From NCBI GenBank assembly GCA_016930115.1, contig JAFGHN010000148.1:1-21554 (forward strand): a stretch of DNA of 21,554 nt, in the 5' to 3' direction. Positions 1-6,822 of this stretch are shown piece after piece. Below the pieces are notes generated by a model. It ran no database searches. It saw only the letters and a list, made by a program, of their open reading frames with translations, and was not told the DNA's origin. Numbering within the stretch: position 1 is the first letter of the stretch; each line of letters opens with the position of its first letter. Origin of the DNA: Spirochaetales bacterium. Lineage in GTDB: Bacteria; Spirochaetota; Spirochaetia; ARS1246. A program made the translations under genes and the position numbers.

Positions 1-15
1 AATACAATCTGCGGG

Positions 16-44
16 TTGTGAGATGAGCGCACATTGCATATAAT
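16..44 (+). promoter_or_regulatory. Candidate sigma70 promoter for the nitroreductase gene
   Basis: A TTGTGA box (16-21, 4 of 6 to TTGACA) lies 17 nt before a perfect TATAAT (39-44). Transcription would start near 51, only about 9 nt before the ATG at 60, so the message would be nearly leaderless. The match is seen in the sequence; activity is inferred. Confidence 0.5.
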
Positions 45-59
45 GATGAGAGTATCGAT

Positions 60-569
60 ATGGAACTGATCCCCCAAATCGCCGAGTGGGCAAGCACGCG
101 GAATTTCACTTCAGAGGAAGTTGACGCCGAAGCGCTGACGCGGATTCTCGAAGCGGGCAGAAAGGCTCCCTCTGCGAAAAACAGACAACCCTGGCGTTTT
201 ATCGTGGTAGAGAACGAGTCGATTCGCGCGCAGATCGAAGCGGCCGCTTTTGGGCAGGAGCACGTCGGGCAAGCTCCCGTCATCATCGCCGCCTGCACGA
301 CCAACGTGGATTATCGCATGCCGAACGGACAGTGGTCCTACCCGATAGATATCGCCATGGCGGTCTCGTTCATGATGCTCCAGGCCGCCAGGGAGAATCT
401 TGGCGCGTGTGTCGTGACGACCTTTGACGAACAGGAAATCAAGGAGATTCTCACCGTTCCCTATTCAATGCGCGTAGTCATGCTGCTGCTTGTAGGCCAC
501 CCTGCGGAAAAACCGTTTCCGACCCAGCGGAAGCCTCTGAAACGGATCGTCTCGCATAATCACTGGTAG
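60..569 (+). CDS. Nitroreductase family protein (FMN-dependent)
   Basis: This 169-residue protein belongs to the nitroreductase family, small dimeric cytosolic flavoenzymes that bind FMN and reduce nitro compounds, quinones or other acceptors with NAD(P)H. An N-terminal STRNF segment (residues 12-16) fits the FMN-phosphate-binding R..R.F motif, and APSAKNRQPWRFIVV (36-50) is the family signature. A helix with PIDIAMAVSFMMLQAARE (95-112) matches the dimer and FMN-contact helix, and the family's GHPAEKP motif is at 146-152. The length is normal for the short single-domain subgroup. The ATG start has a weak purine-rich GAGAG 7 nt upstream. Its 3' end overlaps the convergent mur ligase gene by 10 nt. 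The natural substrate cannot be told from sequence; nothing adjacent points to a pathway. Confidence 0.88.
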   Translation: MELIPQIAEWASTRNFTSEEVDAEALTRILEAGRKAPSAKNRQPWRFIVVENESIRAQIEAAAFGQEHVGQAPVIIAACTTNVDYRMPNGQWSYPIDIAMAVSFMMLQAARENLGACVVTTFDEQEIKEILTVPYSMRVVMLLLVGHPAEKPFPTQRKPLKRIVSHNHW

Positions 570-2071
570 CCCGCTTCCTTAAGACAATCCCGGGCCACCG
601 TCGCTTCATCCCAGGGGATATCGCCGTCTTTGTAGGAAATAGTGGTTTCGTGTCCTTTTCCGAGGAGAAGCACCGTATCGCCCGCACGCGCCGTCCGGAT
701 CGCCTTGAGGATTGCCGCTCTTCTGTCCGGAATGAGAAAGAGGGTCTTGTTACGTTCGGCGCCCCTGCAGCCTCCGGCTATCTGTTCGAGGATGGCTACC
801 GGGTCTTCTCCTCTGGGGTCTTCGTCCGAGAGAATTATCAGGTCAGCGTATCTGGAAGCGATCTCACCCTGAATAGCGCGTTTTGTCGTATCCCGTTGAC
901 CTCCTGAACCAAAAACCACCATGAGCCTGCCATTCGTTTTCATCTTCATCTCAGGGAGCAGCCTGCCGAACGAGTCGGGCGTATGGGCGAAATCGACGAT
1001 CACTTCAAAGGGTTGCCCGCGGTTTATTGCATTCATCCTGCCGCGGACCCCTTCGAGCAGGCTGATTTTGCCCGTCACTTCCTCGAAGGGTACGCCGAGT
1101 GCCCGAGAGACCGTGACCGACGCCGCAAGCGCGTTTGAGACATTGAAGCTGCCGGACAGCGGCAGCACCACGGGAAAACGCGCTCCCCCGTGCTTCACGG
1201 TAAACGATGCTGAAGCTCCCTCCAGGCGGACATCTAGCGCGCGAAAATCCGCTTCGGCTTCGATTCCGTAGCTATACACCGGCTTTCCGCTTGCTGCGGC
1301 AAACACGGCGGCGCTGGGATCGTCGTTGTTGACGACTCCAAAGGCCCGGTCTCTGCCGTAACGGTCCATGAGCCTGAAGAGGTTTGCTTTGTCATCTATG
1401 TAACGCTCCATGGTGCCGTGAAACTCGAGATGCTCGTGGGTGACATTGGTCATGACGGCCGCGTTGAACTCGACGTCGCCAACCCGGTTGTTCTTTGGCG
1501 ACAGCCCGTGGGAGGTCGCCTCAAGCACCATATACTCGACGCCGTTGGCAGCCGCATCGGCCAAACATCGATGGATGACCGGCGCCTCAGGTGTTGATTG
1601 GTGTTTGGCATTGTCTTCGATGCCGGTTCCCGTGTCCCGTGTCACCGATGAGATGATCCCTGGCCTTTTCGAAAAAAGCTTTATAAGCTGGTAGATAAAG
1701 GAACAGGTGGTGCTCTTGCCGTTTGTTCCGGTGACGCCTATCACAAACATCGTTTTTGACGGATGATTATGGAATGCGGCGCTGATTGGCGACATGCTCC
1801 GCTGGACGTTTTCAACCCGGATATAAGTGGTGTCTTTCCGGTACTGGGTTAAAGGTTTTGAATGGACGATGGCGCGGATCCCCCTATCGAGAACCGACTC
1901 GATGTACTGATGCCGGTCCGAGTTGACCCCTTCGGTGGCAAGAAACAGCTCTCCGGGAAGCACGGTAAAAGCGTCAAATGAAAGCCCATCGACCCAGCAA
2001 TCGAGAGACCCATGGACCGATACCGGCTCAATTGCTTTTATGATTTCTTTCAACCTGCGCTTCGTGGCCAA
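560..2071 (-). CDS. murE: UDP-N-acetylmuramyl-tripeptide synthetase (MurE-type Mur ligase)
   Basis: MurE adds the third residue (diaminopimelate, lysine or ornithine by species) to UDP-MurNAc-L-Ala-D-Glu in the cytoplasm, using ATP. The three Mur ligase domains are visible: an N-terminal UMAG-binding domain (about 1-105), the ATPase core with GVTGTNGKST (112-121), STPEAP (159-164), EATSHGL (184-190) and the lysine that is carbamylated in the family (K228 in DDKANLF), then a C-terminal domain with DFAHTPDS (360-367) and GKGHE (471-475). At 503 residues it has family length. The specificity motif that is DNPR in meso-DAP enzymes reads DEDPR here (416-420), so the third amino acid is uncertain; ornithine is reported in spirochaete walls. 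The start codon is TTG, preceded by AGAGGA about 8 nt upstream; no nearby ATG exists. It is the last gene of the ddl operon, 30 nt after the preceding gene. Confidence 0.9.
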   Translation of the reverse strand: MATKRRLKEIIKAIEPVSVHGSLDCWVDGLSFDAFTVLPGELFLATEGVNSDRHQYIESVLDRGIRAIVHSKPLTQYRKDTTYIRVENVQRSMSPISAAFHNHPSKTMFVIGVTGTNGKSTTCSFIYQLIKLFSKRPGIISSVTRDTGTGIEDNAKHQSTPEAPVIHRCLADAAANGVEYMVLEATSHGLSPKNNRVGDVEFNAAVMTNVTHEHLEFHGTMERYIDDKANLFRLMDRYGRDRAFGVVNNDDPSAAVFAAASGKPVYSYGIEAEADFRALDVRLEGASASFTVKHGGARFPVVLPLSGSFNVSNALAASVTVSRALGVPFEEVTGKISLLEGVRGRMNAINRGQPFEVIVDFAHTPDSFGRLLPEMKMKTNGRLMVVFGSGGQRDTTKRAIQGEIASRYADLIILSDEDPRGEDPVAILEQIAGGCRGAERNKTLFLIPDRRAAILKAIRTARAGDTVLLLGKGHETTISYKDGDIPWDEATVARDCLKEAGYQ

Positions 2072-2101
2072 TGATCGATTCCTCTATCCGGATTGCCCGC
2101 A

Positions 2102-2473
2102 TCACCAGGCGCCCGGATAGGCGAGGACAATCCGGGACACGTAGGCGGCGAGATCATCAGGGACAGCGCCGCGGCGCCGCGAAAATATTTTTTCTATACG
2201 CTTGCCGTCCACAACGCCGTCCGCAACGAGAACGGGGCTCATCTTGGGGCCCCCCATCGCCGGTTCGCCGCTATCGATTGCGTGGTGTTGGTAGCTGTTC
2301 GGTTTTCTGAAAGTGAGGGCCCGCTCGTGGTCAAGTTTGTCGTAGCAGAGCTGGAACCCGTCTATCGAGCCGTCGTCTTTGTACCACACGATGAGGTCAA
2401 GCTCTTCATCGCGAAACCAGCGTCGAATGCCCTCTCCGGGGATCTGTCTCGCCCCCTCGATTTCCGTTAGCAT
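2102..2473 (-). CDS. Conserved-looking hypothetical protein, 123 aa
   Basis: I do not recognise this protein's family with certainty. It is a soluble, charged 123-residue protein with no signal peptide or membrane segment. The N-terminal half has a regular hydrophobic/charged alternation (LDLIVWYKDDGSIDGFQLCY, residues 26-45) suggesting a beta hairpin, followed by KLDHERALTF and a basic stretch near the C terminus (KRIEKIFSRRR, about 91-101). It is very likely real: the ATG has a strong GGAGG with 5-nt spacing, the codon use resembles its neighbours, and it sits between the membrane protein gene (52 nt away) and murE (30 nt away) in the same direction. Its place in a ddl-murE operon hints at an envelope link, which is inference only. 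Confidence 0.75.
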   Translation of the reverse strand: MLTEIEGARQIPGEGIRRWFRDEELDLIVWYKDDGSIDGFQLCYDKLDHERALTFRKPNSYQHHAIDSGEPAMGGPKMSPVLVADGVVDGKRIEKIFSRRRGAVPDDLAAYVSRIVLAYPGAW

Positions 2474-2525
2474 TTTTTCCTCCAGGCCCGTGGAAACAAA
2501 ATGTACTGCCAGGGGCCCATGCCGG

Positions 2526-3152
2526 TCAATTTCGTCGCGTTTGCAGGGTCCGGCGCTCGAAGAGTTTGTAGATTGTGAAGGGAATCAAGGCCATGAGCCA
2601 GTACCCGATTGTCTGAAAAACGAGGAAGTAATCCCCGATGCGCAGGTTTGTGATGGGCATGCTTACGACCTGCCAGGAGCTCACCTTCTGGTTCAGCGAC
2701 TCGGTGAGAAAACCGACGGCGGTGACAAAGATCAGGAGACTGAGCGGCAGGGAGGCCCTGAGATCCAATCCTTTCCTGTTGAGGATCTTGATACCGGCCA
2801 CAAGCGCCGCAAAGTGATAGAAAAGCGCAACGCCCCATTCAAACACGTATTTGCGTACCCGGTCTGCCTTACCGTAGTGGGGGTACTCCCAGTAACCCGC
2901 GCGCATGCCAACCGAATCGATGATGACTGATACGATGAGCATCAGTATCCAGAACCCGGCCATTTGAACGATGGACCAGCCGGAAAAGAGCCGCTGTTCT
3001 GAGAAGGCATTGTGGATGCCAGAAATAATGAGGCTCATGCCGACGGAAAAGAGCGTATAAAAGCTCGCCAGGCCCAGCGCGACGAGCTGGTAGATCGAGA
3101 TCACGGTGCAAACGATGCCCCCGGTGGCAAGAAGCAGGTCTAATTTTCCCAT
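2526..3152 (-). CDS. Integral membrane protein of unknown function, six predicted helices
   Basis: This 208-residue protein is mostly hydrophobic, with six likely transmembrane segments at about 6-28, 31-47, 58-82, 104-123, 130-150 and 172-197. Between helices 3 and 4 is an aromatic loop containing GYWEYPHYGKADRVRKYVFEW (read in two parts: GYWEYPHYG at 86-94 and YVFEW at 102-106), and a short hydrophilic segment with NQKVSSWQ lies between helices 5 and 6. The C terminus is basic (ERRTLQTRRN), which fits a cytoplasmic tail. I cannot assign a family; the WEYP-type loop resembles small polytopic proteins seen near carotenoid or lipid genes, but that is not firm. It starts 6 nt after the NIF3-like gene, so it is cotranscribed with ddl. 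Confidence 0.75.
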   Translation of the reverse strand: MGKLDLLLATGGIVCTVISIYQLVALGLASFYTLFSVGMSLIISGIHNAFSEQRLFSGWSIVQMAGFWILMLIVSVIIDSVGMRAGYWEYPHYGKADRVRKYVFEWGVALFYHFAALVAGIKILNRKGLDLRASLPLSLLIFVTAVGFLTESLNQKVSSWQVVSMPITNLRIGDYFLVFQTIGYWLMALIPFTIYKLFERRTLQTRRN

Positions 3153-3158
3153 AGCGAA

Positions 3159-3479
3159 TCAGAGATCCTTGTACATTTTTATATCCACAATATCGTAGGC
3201 GGGTTCCTCGTATGGATGAGCGGCGAGCATCGCCTCGATGACCCGCGCTATCACCGCTTTTTCACATACCATTTCTATCCTGTACTCACGGACAATTTCA
3301 AGTTCTCCCGGTGTTCCGACGTAGGGGCGCGCACCCGCGGATGGTCTGAACTGACCGGTGCCGATCACCTGCCACGAGCATCTGTCGTACTTTCCGTATT
3401 TTCCGGCGCCGTTTGCAAACATCGCCTCTTTCACCGGCTCAAGATGTGATTCCGGCACATAGACCCCTATCTTGTACAT
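3159..3479 (-). CDS. Small NIF3-like / COG3323 protein (PII/CutA-like fold)
   Basis: The 106-residue protein matches the stand-alone form of the domain that is inserted in NIF3/YqfO proteins and is often annotated 'NGG1p-interacting factor 3'. Seen features are the opening MYKIGVYVPESHLEPVKEAM (1-20), the central GTGQFRPSAGARPYVG segment (40-55), and the diagnostic AHPYEEPAYDI run (87-97). The fold is CutA/PII-like and usually trimeric; its biochemical role is not established. The ATG follows the GNAT stop codon by a single nucleotide, which implies translational coupling, and the membrane protein gene follows 6 nt later. Confidence is high for the family and low for function. Confidence 0.82.
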   Translation of the reverse strand: MYKIGVYVPESHLEPVKEAMFANGAGKYGKYDRCSWQVIGTGQFRPSAGARPYVGTPGELEIVREYRIEMVCEKAVIARVIEAMLAAHPYEEPAYDIVDIKMYKDL

Positions 3480-3480
3480 C

Positions 3481-3948
3481 TCAGCCGTCTCCGTCGTATC
3501 GCATGAGATAACTGTCGTGCTCAGCCTTGAAGGCGTAATCGGTCACGATTTTGAACCCGAAGCTCTTGTAGAGCCCCAATGCTTTCGAGTTGCCCTTGAG
3601 CACCGTCAGCGTCATGTGCGTCACGCCCCGTTCTTCCGCCCTTTCCATCACCGCCCTCATCAACAGCTTTCCAAGGCCGCGGCCGTGCAAGGATTCATCG
3701 AGCCCCAGACCGAAGACCGGGTGTTTCTTACCGATATCCATGACGAAACCGTGGCCCGCAATCGTCGACGGTGTCGCCAGACCCAGACTGATGTGCCTGC
3801 CCGCTTCGGTTTCCTCGAGGTGTTGGTGTATCACTTCGATGGTCAGCGATTTGAACGGCCTGAAAACGTCGGTTATCCTTTCCGGAAGCGACGTGTAGAA
3901 CGCAAAGAGCCTTTGTTCGTCCGATAGCCTCAACGCGACACATTCCAT
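3481..3948 (-). CDS. GNAT-family N-acetyltransferase
   Basis: A 155-residue cytosolic GNAT acetyltransferase, which would transfer an acetyl group from acetyl-CoA to an amine on an unknown substrate. The acetyl-CoA-binding motif A is GLGLDESLHGRGLGKLLMRA (80-99), including HGRGLG, and motif B is the GNSKALGLYKSFGF segment (119-132), typical of RimI-like members. I chose the internal ATG at 3948, 7 nt after the ddl stop codon with AAGG upstream, rather than the longer reading from 4011, because the extra 21 residues are basic, lie inside ddl and precede the usual first strand. The substrate could be a protein N terminus, an amino sugar or a peptidoglycan precursor; the operon position favours none firmly. 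Confidence 0.86.
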   Translation of the reverse strand: MECVALRLSDEQRLFAFYTSLPERITDVFRPFKSLTIEVIHQHLEETEAGRHISLGLATPSTIAGHGFVMDIGKKHPVFGLGLDESLHGRGLGKLLMRAVMERAEERGVTHMTLTVLKGNSKALGLYKSFGFKIVTDYAFKAEHDSYLMRYDGDG

Positions 3949-3955
3949 TGCACCG

Positions 3956-5044
3956 TCAACCTTGAAACGACGTCTTGAGTCGCTTTTCCTCCTCGAACCG
4001 TTCAAGGGCAAGATCGATCAACCTGCTTACCAGCTCGGTATATCCTATCCCCGATGCTTCCCACAATTTCGGGTACATGCTGATATCCGTGAAACCCGGA
4101 ATTGTGTTGACCTCGTTCACTACAATTCCTCCGTCAGGTGTCAGGAACATATCCACCCGGGCAAGCCCGGCGCAGCAGAGGACTTTGAACACTCTCACGG
4201 CGACCGCCCGGATCGCTTCCGTGTGTTTCTCTTCGATGTCAGCCGGGATGATGAGCTCGGCGCCGTTTTCGTCCAAATACTTGGCCTTGTAGGAGTAGAA
4301 TTCGTCCGTAGGTTTGATTTCACCGGGAAGCGAGGCCACCGGGTTGCGGTTTCCCAGAACCGAGCATTCTATCTCTTTGCCGGGAATATATTTTTCGACG
4401 ATGATTTTCGTATCGTAGTCAAACGCCTCGCGCGCTCCGGCAAGAGCTTCCGCAAGTGTGTGGGCCTTGCTGATACCGACGGAGCTTCCAAGATTGGCCG
4501 GTTTTATAAACAACGGGAGGCCAAACTCCGTGATCGCCGTGCGTACCATCGATTCAACGTCGGATTCGGGCGTGATCGTGTAAAACGGCGCGATGGGGAT
4601 ACCGGCGTCCCGCAGAAGCCGTTTCATCACGTCCTTGTCCATGCCGACGGCGGAGCCGAGAACGCCGGACCCGACAAAAGGAATGCCCGCGAGCTTGAGC
4701 AGCCCCTGCACGGTGCCGTCCTCGCCAAAGGGACCGTGAAGCACGGGAAACACGACATCGAGATCGCCGACCGGGACGTTTGACTGAAGCGACACAAGCG
4801 CCCCCGAGCCGCTCCGCTGCTGCAGGCTGACCTCCGCGGTAGCCGGAGGCGAGTCGACCGGGCCGGCAAGCAAGGCTTGTTTTTCGTCGAGATACCACCT
4901 GCCGTGCCTGTCGATGCCGATCGGAACCACCTCGAACCGCCTCTTGTCTATCGCCTCGATGATGCTTCGCGCCGAGCGGAGCGAGACCTCGTGCTCCGCC
5001 GACTTCCCGCCGAAAAGAACTCCCACGCGCAGTTTTTTCACCAT
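3956..5044 (-). CDS. ddl: D-alanine--D-alanine ligase
   Basis: Ddl joins two D-alanines with ATP to make the dipeptide that MurF adds to the peptidoglycan precursor. The 362-residue protein has the ATP-grasp arrangement: the N-terminal FGGKSAEHEVS (11-21) with the substrate-binding glutamate, HGPFGEDG (103-110), KPANLGSSVG (181-190), the omega-loop FYSYKAKY (249-256), and NEVNTIPGFT (310-319) carrying metal ligands. The tyrosine-containing omega-loop is that of true D-Ala-D-Ala enzymes, not of VanA-type D-Ala-D-Lac ligases, so glycopeptide resistance is not suggested. Length is as in DdlA/DdlB-type enzymes with a large insert at about 55-95. Its ATG shares one base with the TGA of a possible upstream leader ORF (TGATG). 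It is the first large gene of the operon ending in murE. Confidence 0.95.
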   Translation of the reverse strand: MVKKLRVGVLFGGKSAEHEVSLRSARSIIEAIDKRRFEVVPIGIDRHGRWYLDEKQALLAGPVDSPPATAEVSLQQRSGSGALVSLQSNVPVGDLDVVFPVLHGPFGEDGTVQGLLKLAGIPFVGSGVLGSAVGMDKDVMKRLLRDAGIPIAPFYTITPESDVESMVRTAITEFGLPLFIKPANLGSSVGISKAHTLAEALAGAREAFDYDTKIIVEKYIPGKEIECSVLGNRNPVASLPGEIKPTDEFYSYKAKYLDENGAELIIPADIEEKHTEAIRAVAVRVFKVLCCAGLARVDMFLTPDGGIVVNEVNTIPGFTDISMYPKLWEASGIGYTELVSRLIDLALERFEEEKRLKTSFQG

Positions 5045-5130
5045 CAGCCGCGCCCCGTTTCCCGCGTCCCGAAACGATCGCCGGCAGAGGGATTCTCGAA
5101 AGGCAACTCGATTTTTTTGACGTATGTCAT
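5044..5130 (-). CDS. Possible 28-aa leader ORF coupled to ddl
   Basis: A short frame begins at an ATG (5130) directly after a promoter candidate, so the message would start at or next to the codon. It encodes 28 residues (MTYVKKIELPFENP...) and its TGA overlaps the ddl ATG by one base. The frame stays open upstream to 5283, but that longer version would contain the promoter and lies 16 nt from the osmC start. No Shine-Dalgarno is visible. It may be chance; the TGATG junction is the main reason to record it. Confidence 0.2.
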   Translation of the reverse strand: MTYVKKIELPFENPSAGDRFGTRETGRG

Positions 5131-5137
5131 GGAGAGA

Positions 5138-5166
5138 CTTTTACCGTATTTGGGGAGCGTTTTCAA
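5138..5166 (-). promoter_or_regulatory. Candidate sigma70 promoter for the ddl-murE operon
   Basis: Read on the minus strand, TTGAAA (5166-5161, 5 of 6) is followed after 17 nt by TAAAAG (5143-5138, 4 of 6). The start of transcription would fall near 5131, next to the ATG of the possible leader ORF and about 87 nt before ddl. Confidence 0.4.
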
Positions 5167-5238
5167 GCTTGCCTGCGCAGACTCGGGAAGATCGGCGGAT
5201 CGACCCGCGTCGTCCGGAGAAATCGCTTCAGGTTTTAC

Positions 5239-5268
5239 TGTACTGCCCGGGGCGGGAACTTGTATTAT
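5239..5268 (+). promoter_or_regulatory. Weak promoter candidate for osmC
   Basis: TATTAT (5263-5268, 5 of 6 to the -10 box) is preceded at 18 nt by TGTACT (3 of 6 to the -35 box). The -10 is reasonable, the -35 poor. The predicted start is about 25 nt before the GTG of osmC. Confidence 0.25.
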
Positions 5269-5299
5269 GAGGAAAGACTGCATGTTATGGAGGGGCTCA

Positions 5300-5716
5300 G
5301 TGACTCACAGCGTAAACACAAGTTGGTTGGGTAGCCTGGCGTTCGAGACAGATGTATCCGGTCACAAGATAGTAATGGACGCCGATAGGGATTTTGGAGG
5401 CGAGGACAGAGGGCCACGGCCCAAAATGCTGGTTCTTTCGGCGCTGGGAGGATGCACCGGGATGGACGTCATCCACGTTCTCAGGAAGATGAGAATAGAA
5501 CCGAGCTTTTTCAACGTAAGATGCGAAGCAACCCTTTCGGACGATGAGCTCAAACGCTATAATAAGATCCACGTGACCTATGAGTTCAAGGCCGATGATA
5601 ATCTTGACAGAAGGAAGGTTGAAACCGCCGTCAAGCTGTCTCAGGATAAGTATTGCTCGGTGAGCGCCATGCTCAAGGCCGGCTCGGAAGTCACCCATGA
5701 GATAACATACCTGTAA
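5300..5716 (+). CDS. OsmC/Ohr-family hydroperoxide-reducing protein
   Basis: OsmC-family proteins are dimeric thiol peroxidases that reduce organic hydroperoxides with a pair of cysteines in the cytoplasm. The two expected cysteines are present, C52 in ALGGCTGMDV (48-57) and C119 in DKYCSVSAML (116-125), and the PRPK loop at 39-42 supplies the conserved arginine. DFGGEDRGPRPK (31-42) marks the YhfA/OsmC-like subgroup. I chose the GTG at 5300: GGAGG sits 6 nt upstream and the protein (138 aa) then opens like its relatives with a strand around THSVNTSWLG. The ATG at 5282 would put that ribosome site inside the gene. The frame is open back to 4877 but the extension is antisense to ddl and not credible. 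The TrpR-like gene starts 16 nt downstream, so the two are probably cotranscribed. Confidence 0.88.
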   Translation: MTHSVNTSWLGSLAFETDVSGHKIVMDADRDFGGEDRGPRPKMLVLSALGGCTGMDVIHVLRKMRIEPSFFNVRCEATLSDDELKRYNKIHVTYEFKADDNLDRRKVETAVKLSQDKYCSVSAMLKAGSEVTHEITYL

Positions 5717-5732
5717 GACAGGGGGCGCATGA

Positions 5733-6050
5733 ATGGCGACGGACACTTTGGGAAAGGAACACAGGAAGGCTCTCCGGGAGATGTCGATGACTATTGCCCA
5801 CACCCAAGATGCCGAACTGATCGAGGATTTTTTCAGCAGCATTCTCACCCTCAGTGAGCTTGAAACCATCACCGCAAGATGGGAGCTCGTCAAGTTGATC
5901 GACCAGGGTTACAGTCAACGTAAAATCTCCGAGATGCTGGGTTTGAGCCTGTGCAAGATTACCCGCGGTTCGAAAGAGCTGAAAAAGAAAAACTCGGCAT
6001 TTGCACGGATGATCGATACCTTTCGGGAGGTTGAGGCTACCGCGAAATAG
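5733..6050 (+). CDS. trpR: TrpR-family transcriptional repressor
   Basis: A 105-residue all-helical DNA-binding protein of the Trp repressor superfamily. In Escherichia coli TrpR binds tryptophan and represses trp genes. Here the helix-turn-helix spans SQRKISEMLGLSLCKITRGS (61-80), where SQR and ITRGS match TrpR (R84 and G85 of E. coli, corepressor and DNA contacts) better than the Bacillus YerC subgroup. R49 can be aligned with the tryptophan-binding R54 if one residue is deleted just before SQR (GY for GEM). The N-terminal extension up to about residue 25 is charged and helical. It follows osmC by 16 nt with GGGGGCG upstream of its ATG. No trp genes or obvious operator are in the window, so the regulated genes and ligand are unknown. 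Its 3' end overlaps the convergent hydrolase gene by 14 nt. Confidence 0.85.
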   Translation: MATDTLGKEHRKALREMSMTIAHTQDAELIEDFFSSILTLSELETITARWELVKLIDQGYSQRKISEMLGLSLCKITRGSKELKKKNSAFARMIDTFREVEATAK

Positions 6051-6807
6051 CCGCGCCAAACCAGGCTTTTATTTCGGTCACCACCCGTTCCTTTTCACAA
6101 TCAGTGGTAAGCGTGTGCGCGCTCTCTTCGAGCACCACCACCCGGGTCAATCGCGGCCCGAGGAGCTTCTCGAGTATCGGCTTTACCTCTACCGGTACCG
6201 CGGAGTCGGACTTGGATACAATAAGCATGGTCTTCGCCCTGATTTTTGTGGCGGCGCTCTTTGCGCGGCGCTGGAGCTTGAACAGCTCGGCGGCGGGACC
6301 GACCCATTTCCATTTCCAATACTCCTCGGCCAGATACCTGATCTGCGGATTATCCGGGTCCTGCCCCTCGAAATCTACGCTGTTCGGGATTCTCTTGATC
6401 AGGTGCCGGAGAAGAGGCGTCAGCACAATAAGGCGGTCTGTATTCGTTACGGCGGGGGCCAGCAGCGTCAGGCTTGCCACATCATGACTGCCGGCGAGGA
6501 TGAGGGCAATCACGCCGCCGAGAGAAAAACCAAGCAGATGCACCTTTTCACACCTGCCCGCCAGCTCGAACATTGCATCCGCCGCGCGGCGGACCCAGTC
6601 GCGGGCGTTTGAGCGAAGATAGTCATCCCCGTCGGTGCCATGGCCGGGAAGGCGGGGGACAGACACCCAATACCCCTGGTCGTGCAACGCGTGGGCGATG
6701 TTGTCGAGCACTCCGGGGTAGCTGCTGAGGCCGTGGAGGAGAAGGACTCCTTCGTTTCCGTTGCCTTCCATAAAGCGCGGTTGCGCAAGACCGATAACTC
6801 GTTTCAT
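6037..6807 (-). CDS. Alpha/beta-hydrolase, carboxylesterase/monoacylglycerol lipase-like
   Basis: The 256-residue protein has the alpha/beta-hydrolase fold of the Est30/monoacylglycerol-lipase type, cytosolic and without a signal peptide. LLHGLSSYP (23-31) forms the oxyanion-hole region, PRLPGHG (51-57) is the usual second loop, and the nucleophile elbow is GFSLGG (93-98, Ser95). The other catalytic residues are probably D201 (SKSDSAVP) and H231 (ESAHTLT), giving a full triad. Residues about 125-180 form a cap rich in tryptophan (EEYWKWKWVG, 161-170). It would hydrolyse short-chain or monoacyl esters, but the substrate is not knowable here. I chose the ATG at 6807; the frame opens from 6864, but those 19 residues overlap promoter sequence and precede the first strand. 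It is transcribed alone, divergent from rpoZ. Confidence 0.88.
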   Translation of the reverse strand: MKRVIGLAQPRFMEGNGNEGVLLLHGLSSYPGVLDNIAHALHDQGYWVSVPRLPGHGTDGDDYLRSNARDWVRRAADAMFELAGRCEKVHLLGFSLGGVIALILAGSHDVASLTLLAPAVTNTDRLIVLTPLLRHLIKRIPNSVDFEGQDPDNPQIRYLAEEYWKWKWVGPAAELFKLQRRAKSAATKIRAKTMLIVSKSDSAVPVEVKPILEKLLGPRLTRVVVLEESAHTLTTDCEKERVVTEIKAWFGAAISR

Positions 6808-6822
6808 GCTGTCACCGCGGCA

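Larger units (their letters stand above)
5045..5299. other. Divergent intergenic region between ddl and osmC
   Basis: These 255 nt separate two divergently read units and form the longest stretch without a confident gene. They hold a good promoter candidate towards ddl, a weak one towards osmC, a T-rich run (5112-5118) and the possible leader ORF. I see no riboswitch-like structure and no terminator hairpin. Confidence 0.6.

Noticed and set aside
3962..4783. Long plus-strand ORF of 273 codons opposite ddl
   Set aside because: It is wholly antisense to ddl, which has complete catalytic motifs. Its product is rich in Arg, His and Asp with no recognisable domain, as is usual for antisense frames in GC-rich genes.
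4877..5281. 135-codon N-terminal extension of the osmC frame
   Set aside because: It lies antisense to the 5' end of ddl and over the intergenic region. The family start matches the GTG at 5300 with a strong GGAGG.
5044..5283. 79-codon minus-strand ORF upstream of ddl as a full gene
   Set aside because: Its start would be 16 nt from the osmC start, leaving no promoter space, and the best ddl promoter lies inside it. Only the last 28 codons are kept as a low-confidence leader.
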